Assembly (NCBI GenBank): GCA_024278415.1
Contig: JAJRTI010000993.1
Span: 1 to 7,826 of the forward strand
Source of the DNA: Planctomycetota bacterium
GTDB lineage: Bacteria; Planctomycetota; Brocadiia; JAJRTI01
Direction of reading: 5' to 3'
DNA: 7,826 nt
This document shows positions 4,467-7,826 of this stretch, piece by piece. How positions within the stretch are numbered: the first letter of the stretch is position 1; each line of letters starts with the position of its first letter. A program made the position numbers and the translations under genes. The notes below the pieces were generated by a model, which had not been told where the DNA came from, did not search any database, and was given only the letters and a program-made list of their open reading frames with translations.

Positions 4467-5867
4467 TTAGTGGCGGCGGGGACGCGATGCGGAAGTTCGC
4501 CCCCCCCTCAAAGGGGGAACCCACGAGGAGGCCGCGTTGGCGCGAGCCGCTCGGCCATCTCGTGCCGCCCCCCCTGTGGTCCCCCCTGGGAGGGGGGGAC
4601 GCGGATCGCATCGCGTCCCCAGACGCGGGCCGAACATGCTCATTATGGCGTATGCCGCGAGCACGATCAAGAACGGCATGAGCGGCACGCGGTAGCGCAG
4701 GACCGCGATGAAGAGCATGTGGATGCCGGTCGTGTAGCCCACGAGCAGAGCCAATAGCACCAGGTCCGGCCGCGCGTCGCGCACCCGGCGCCACGCGAGC
4801 ACCGCTCCGGCGATGATGAACGGGAACAGCGCACAGTAACCGATGCCGTAGATGATCGCGTAGAATCGCGGCTTCACGAGCCGCACGTCCTGCTCGTCGT
4901 CGCGCACGTACTCCAAATGCGGCCAGAAGCGCCAAAGCCGGCAGAACTTGTCCACCATGAGCCGCGGCCAGAGCGACGGATCCTCGCGCAAGTTCCGCAG
5001 CCCGCGCCGGAAGAACGCCCGGTTCATCTCCACCTCGTCCAAGCCCTTGGCGAACGCCCATGACTCGGGCTCGCTGACCCCGCGCGGGTCGCGCAGTGCG
5101 CCGGCGTTGTTGCCGATCAAGAACCCGTGCCCTGCGTCGAGCGTGGTGGGCGCAAACGCGCCGATCGTGCGGAAGTTGCGCACGATCCAGGGGCTTAGCG
5201 TGAGCGTGCAGCCCGCGGCCAGCGCGGCCGCGAGCGCGAGCCCCCGGCGCCGCGTCTTGCCCACGAACAGCAACCAGAACGCGGCCAATGGCATGAACCC
5301 CGCGAGCATGGACCGCGACAAGATCGCCAGCCCCGCGCACGCGCCGGCGATGCCCGCAGCCCAGTGGCAGTCCTTGCGCCGCGCGACGGCCAGCATGCAC
5401 ATCGCCGCGGCCTGCCAGAAGATGAACAGCGGCTCGGTCATGAGATTGATGCTGTGCCACACGAGCGGCGGGTACCACCCGGCCAAAACGCCCGCCAACA
5501 CCCCCACGCGCGGAGAGAACACCGCACGGCCCGCGAAGAACATGAGCAGGCACGTGAGCGCGCCGAGCACCGCGTGCGCGACGCGAATAGGCGTGTAGTT
5601 TTCGTTCGTCCAGCCGTACACGAGCCCCCACAGCCACGGGAACAGCGGCGGGCGCCACGCGTGGAGCGCCACGGTGCCCAGCCCGTCGAAGTGCTTGTCG
5701 ATCACATAGCCCCTCCCCTCCCAGACGCTCCGCGCGTATTCCTTGTAGTGCACGTCCGTGTACACGACCTCCCGCGGATTCAAGCACGCCACGCCAATGA
5801 GCCGCGCGGCGAGGGCTTGCGCGAAGATGAGCGTCGCGGCGAGGAGCAGATGCGTTCGTCGTTGCAT
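4467..5867 (-). CDS. GT-C integral membrane glycosyltransferase (GT39 / ArnT-like) with a repeat-derived C-terminal tail
   Basis: A 466-residue multi-span enzyme expected to transfer a sugar from a polyprenyl-phosphate donor to an acceptor on the outer face of the cytoplasmic membrane. The N-terminal helix (7-28) is followed by a periplasmic loop holding the acidic residue typical of GT-C enzymes (D38 in TDVHYKEYA) and WRPPLFPW (71-78). A series of helices follows, with SPWIVRNFRTIGAF (225-238) and GFLIGNNAG (248-256), both common in this superfamily. The last native helix is RYRVPLMPFLIVLAAYAIM (391-409). Residues 417-466 are encoded by an inserted repeat element and are Arg/Gly/Pro-rich. 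ATG 5867 is chosen because GAAGG lies 6 nt upstream and the signal-anchor begins at once; the frame stays open to 6161 but would cross the promoter. First gene of a two-gene minus-strand unit with the GT2 enzyme. Confidence 0.87.
   Translation of the reverse strand: MQRRTHLLLAATLIFAQALAARLIGVACLNPREVVYTDVHYKEYARSVWEGRGYVIDKHFDGLGTVALHAWRPPLFPWLWGLVYGWTNENYTPIRVAHAVLGALTCLLMFFAGRAVFSPRVGVLAGVLAGWYPPLVWHSINLMTEPLFIFWQAAAMCMLAVARRKDCHWAAGIAGACAGLAILSRSMLAGFMPLAAFWLLFVGKTRRRGLALAAALAAGCTLTLSPWIVRNFRTIGAFAPTTLDAGHGFLIGNNAGALRDPRGVSEPESWAFAKGLDEVEMNRAFFRRGLRNLREDPSLWPRLMVDKFCRLWRFWPHLEYVRDDEQDVRLVKPRFYAIIYGIGYCALFPFIIAGAVLAWRRVRDARPDLVLLALLVGYTTGIHMLFIAVLRYRVPLMPFLIVLAAYAIMSMFGPRLGTRCDPRPPLPGGTTGGAARDGRAARANAASSWVPPLRGGRTSASRPRRH
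4478..4620. repeat. 143-bp element with 14-bp terminal inverted repeats (MITE-like)
   Basis: The 14-bp ends, 4478-4491 and 4607-4620, are exact reverse complements (GGGGACGCGATGCG type). The interior is rich in C- and G-runs and includes the hairpin 4579-4586/4593-4600 (8 bp) and a C-run/CTCAA/G-run hairpin near 4501-4518. Its base pattern is unlike the flanking gene. It has no transposase or room for one, so it would be a non-autonomous or REP/MITE-like element. No clear target-site duplication is visible. It overlaps the 3' end of the GT-C gene and is open in that reading frame, with the stop codon just beyond it at 4467-4469. Confidence 0.7.
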
Positions 5868-5922
5868 ATTCGGCCTTCTAGCGCAGCCCTCCCAGAGATT
5901 CGTCCGTTCGTAACGCCCGCCC

Positions 5923-5951
5923 ATTATTCGGTGCGCGAGGGAGAGTGTCAA
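5923..5951 (-). promoter_or_regulatory. Sigma70-type promoter for the two glycosyltransferase genes
   Basis: On the minus strand TTGACA (5946-5951, perfect) and AATAAT (5923-5928, 5 of 6) are separated by exactly 17 nt. Transcription would start near 5916, giving a leader of about 49 nt with AGAAGG before ATG 5867. It is the best promoter in the window and argues against any GT-C start upstream of 5867. Confidence 0.75.
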
Positions 5952-6005
5952 GCCGAGGTCGGAAGTTGCGCGAGCGCGCACGCGCGGCGTCGCGCGGAAT
6001 GACCA

Positions 6006-6034
6006 TTGACTCCATCTCGCGCCATGCCTAGACT
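6006..6034 (+). promoter_or_regulatory. Sigma70-type promoter for the arabinofuranosidase gene
   Basis: TTGACT (6006-6011, 5 of 6) and TAGACT (6029-6034, 4 of 6) are separated by 17 nt. Initiation near 6041 leaves a 37-nt leader with GGGAG (6063-6067) before ATG 6078. It is back to back with the minus-strand promoter at 5923-5951; the 54 bp between them are CG-alternating and could hold an operator, although I cannot define a clear dyad. Confidence 0.55.
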
Positions 6035-6077
6035 GCCCGCATAACCTTAACCCTTCACCACCGGGAGTAGCGCCACC

Positions 6078-7559
6078 ATGGCAACGACGACCGTCACCCT
6101 CCATCCCGACGCGGCCATCGGCACAATCAATCCCAACATCTACGGCCACTTCGCGGAGCATCTAGGCACGTGCATCGACGAGGGCATCTGGGTGGGCACG
6201 CGCTCGAAAACTCCGAACACGCAGGGCATCCGCAACGACGTGGTCGCCGCGCTCAAGAAGCTCGGTGCGCCGGTCGTGCGATGGCCCGGCGGCTGCTTCG
6301 CCGACGACTACCACTGGGAGGACGGCATCGGCCCGCGCTCTAAGCGCCCGCGCACGCTGAACATCTGGTGGGGACAGGAAGAGAGCAACGCGTTCGGCAC
6401 GGACGAGTTCATTCGGTTCTGCCGGCTCGTCGGCACAGCCCCCTACATCTGCGCCAACGTGGGCAGCGGCACGCCGCAAGAGGCGCGAGCCTGGCTGGAA
6501 TACTGCAACTACGCCGGCAACACCCACTACTCGCAACTGCGCAAGAAGAACGGCCACGCGAAGCCGCATGGCGTCCGATACTGGGGCGTGGGCAATGAGA
6601 ACTGGGGCTGCGGTGGACGCTTCACCCCGCGGGACTACGCGAAGGAGTACCGGCGCTTCGCCAGCTACCTGCGCACCGGCCGCGGCGTGTTCGGCCCGGT
6701 CGAGTTGATCGCCTGCGGCCACACCACGCCCGACTGGAACCACGACTTCATGCACGAGTTGGGCGACCCGGGCTTGCTTGACCACCTGTCCATCCACCGC
6801 TACTACATCGCGGGCAATGACGTGGACTTCACCGACAACGAGTACTTCAACGCGCTCGCGATGGGCCTCGCGATCGAGCACGACATCCAGCGCACCGCAG
6901 ACGTGCTCGACCTCTTCACCCGCGGGCGCAGGCCGGTGGGCATTATCCTCGACGAGTGGGGCATGTGGCACAGACAGGCCACCGTCGAAACCGGGCTCTA
7001 CCAAGAGAACACGCTGCGCGACGCGCTCGTGGCCGCGAACACGCTCAACGTGCTCAACCGCTGGGCGCACCGGGTCACCATGGCCAACATCGCGCAGGTG
7101 GTCAACGTGCTCCAGTGCGTTGTGCAGACTGACGGCGCCAAGATGTGGCTCACGCCGACGTACCACGTGTATGAGATGTTCAAGCCCCACATGGGCGCGG
7201 CCGCGCTGCGCACGGACGTCGACTGTGGCACGCTCGACGCGCACGCGCTCGGCAAACCCTTCGCCCTGCCCAAGGTCACCGCAAGCGCGTCCACAAGCGG
7301 CCGCTCGCTCACCACCACGCTCGTCCACGCGGACCTCAACGAAGCGGCCGAGATTCGCATCAAGCTCTACTCGCACGACACGTTCCGCAAGGCCAGCGCC
7401 CGCGTGCTGGCGTCCGACAACGTGCGCGACTGCAACAGCGCGAAGCGCAAGACGCTCGTGAGCCCCAAGAAGCTCGCGGTCGACGTGAAAGGCCGCGAGA
7501 TTGTCGTCGTGTGCCCCGCGCATTCCGTCGTGGTCGTCGAGGCCGAGTGCGCGCAGTAA
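6078..7559 (+). CDS. abfA: Alpha-L-arabinofuranosidase, glycoside hydrolase family 51
   Basis: Retaining exo-enzyme (EC 3.2.1.55) that removes terminal alpha-L-arabinofuranosyl residues from arabinan- or arabinoxylan-derived oligosaccharides. The 493-residue length matches family GH51. The general acid/base is E174 in WGVGNENWG and the nucleophile is E293 in IILDEWGMW; these positions nearly coincide with those of the characterised Geobacillus enzyme (E175/E294). RWPGGCFADDYHWEDGIGP is the family's conserved substrate-site segment, with Cys where many members have Asn. The (beta/alpha)8 barrel fills about residues 10-380 and a beta-sandwich the remainder. There is no signal peptide, so it acts in the cytoplasm on imported oligosaccharides. 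ATG 6078 is supported by GGGAG upstream and a promoter at 6006-6034. The next gene follows after 60 nt on the same strand, suggesting an operon. Confidence 0.95.
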   Translation: MATTTVTLHPDAAIGTINPNIYGHFAEHLGTCIDEGIWVGTRSKTPNTQGIRNDVVAALKKLGAPVVRWPGGCFADDYHWEDGIGPRSKRPRTLNIWWGQEESNAFGTDEFIRFCRLVGTAPYICANVGSGTPQEARAWLEYCNYAGNTHYSQLRKKNGHAKPHGVRYWGVGNENWGCGGRFTPRDYAKEYRRFASYLRTGRGVFGPVELIACGHTTPDWNHDFMHELGDPGLLDHLSIHRYYIAGNDVDFTDNEYFNALAMGLAIEHDIQRTADVLDLFTRGRRPVGIILDEWGMWHRQATVETGLYQENTLRDALVAANTLNVLNRWAHRVTMANIAQVVNVLQCVVQTDGAKMWLTPTYHVYEMFKPHMGAAALRTDVDCGTLDAHALGKPFALPKVTASASTSGRSLTTTLVHADLNEAAEIRIKLYSHDTFRKASARVLASDNVRDCNSAKRKTLVSPKKLAVDVKGREIVVVCPAHSVVVVEAECAQ

Positions 7560-7619
7560 ATGCCGCGTCGTCATCGAAGTGGAGTCCGTGGTTGATTTCC
7601 CTCATCCCCAAGGCGTCAC

Positions 7620-7826
7620 ATGACATCGCCATCACCATCCGACATGCCGACCATCCCCTTCGGCCCGCACACGCTCTCTCGCCTCATTATGGGCGCCAAC
7701 CCCATCAACGGCGGCTCGCACCTGTCGCGATTCGTCAACGCGGCCATGAAGTCCTACTTCACGCCGGACCGCGTGCTGGAGATGCTCGCGCAGTGCGAGG
7801 GCGTCGGCATCAATGCGTGGCAGTCC
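7620..7826 (+). CDS. Aldo-keto-reductase-like protein, N-terminal fragment
   Basis: The first 69 codons are visible; the frame is open at the right edge. It starts at ATG 7620 with AAGG (7610-7613) six nt upstream; ATG 7644 is an alternative nearer the conserved part. The fragment has PFGPHTLSRLIMGANPINGG, resembling the first beta-strand and loop of aldo-keto reductases ('G....LG.G..P..G'), then a helix (TPDRVLEMLAQCEGVGINAW) matching the 'A...GIN..D/W' step before the second strand. I associate this wording with uncharacterised TIM-barrel proteins in environmental bacteria. The catalytic Tyr/Lys/His of true aldo-keto reductases lie beyond the edge, so activity cannot be judged. It is probably co-transcribed with the arabinofuranosidase, hinting at sugar metabolism. 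Confidence 0.7.
   Translation, partial: MTSPSPSDMPTIPFGPHTLSRLIMGANPINGGSHLSRFVNAAMKSYFTPDRVLEMLAQCEGVGINAWQS

Noticed and set aside
4414..5787. A 457-codon minus-strand frame overlapping the GT-C gene in another phase.
   Set aside because: Its product is almost entirely Arg, Ala, Gly and His with no domain, whereas the GT-C frame shows membrane helices and family motifs.
6162..7574. A 470-codon open frame on the minus strand opposite the arabinofuranosidase gene.
   Set aside because: High-GC third positions of the real gene remove stops on the other strand. The translated product is a Val/Arg/His/Ala-rich mix with no motif, while the plus strand has exact GH51 catalytic motifs.

Overview
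The window is 7.8 kb of GC-rich bacterial DNA that is densely coding. Divergent gene pairs, a tRNA gene, and sigma70-like promoters with Shine-Dalgarno sites all indicate a bacterium. No gene fixes the lineage. The combination of an ATP-cone ribonucleotide reductase resembling the cobalamin-dependent class, a GH51 arabinofuranosidase and a 'GANPINGG' aldo-keto-reductase-like protein resembles environmental bacteria of the Planctomycetota / Hydrogenedentota kind. That placement is a low-confidence inference.

Layout, left to right. (1) 1-509, minus strand: the 5' part of a ribonucleotide reductase gene running off the left edge. (2) About 510-1020: a 500-bp non-coding divergent region holding a chain of palindromes, including a perfect 27-bp-arm inverted repeat, followed by a good promoter. 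(3) 1021-2703, plus: an AarF/UbiB (ABC1) atypical kinase, followed 4 nt later by tRNA-Thr(CGU). (4) 2908-3629, plus: a small membrane protein in two overlapping frames, perhaps one SpoIIM/DUF95-like gene broken by a frameshift. (5) 3643-5867, minus: two glycosyltransferase genes transcribed together. The upstream one is a multi-span GT-C enzyme (GT39/ArnT-like); the downstream one is a soluble GT2 of the polyprenyl-phosphate-sugar synthase type. A 143-bp element with 14-bp terminal inverted repeats sits in the 3' end of the GT-C gene and supplies its last 50 codons. (6) 5868-6077: a 210-bp divergent promoter region. (7) 6078-7559, plus: an intracellular GH51 alpha-L-arabinofuranosidase. (8) 7620-end, plus: the start of an aldo-keto-reductase-like protein.

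The two glycosyltransferases suggest one pathway: the GT2 enzyme would load a sugar onto polyprenyl phosphate and the GT-C enzyme would use that lipid-linked sugar at the membrane. The arabinofuranosidase and the protein after it may form a carbohydrate-use operon. The rest is housekeeping. I see no CRISPR array, defence island, prophage or complete transposon. The signals least explained by ordinary genes are the two palindromic repeat elements and the split SpoIIM-like gene.
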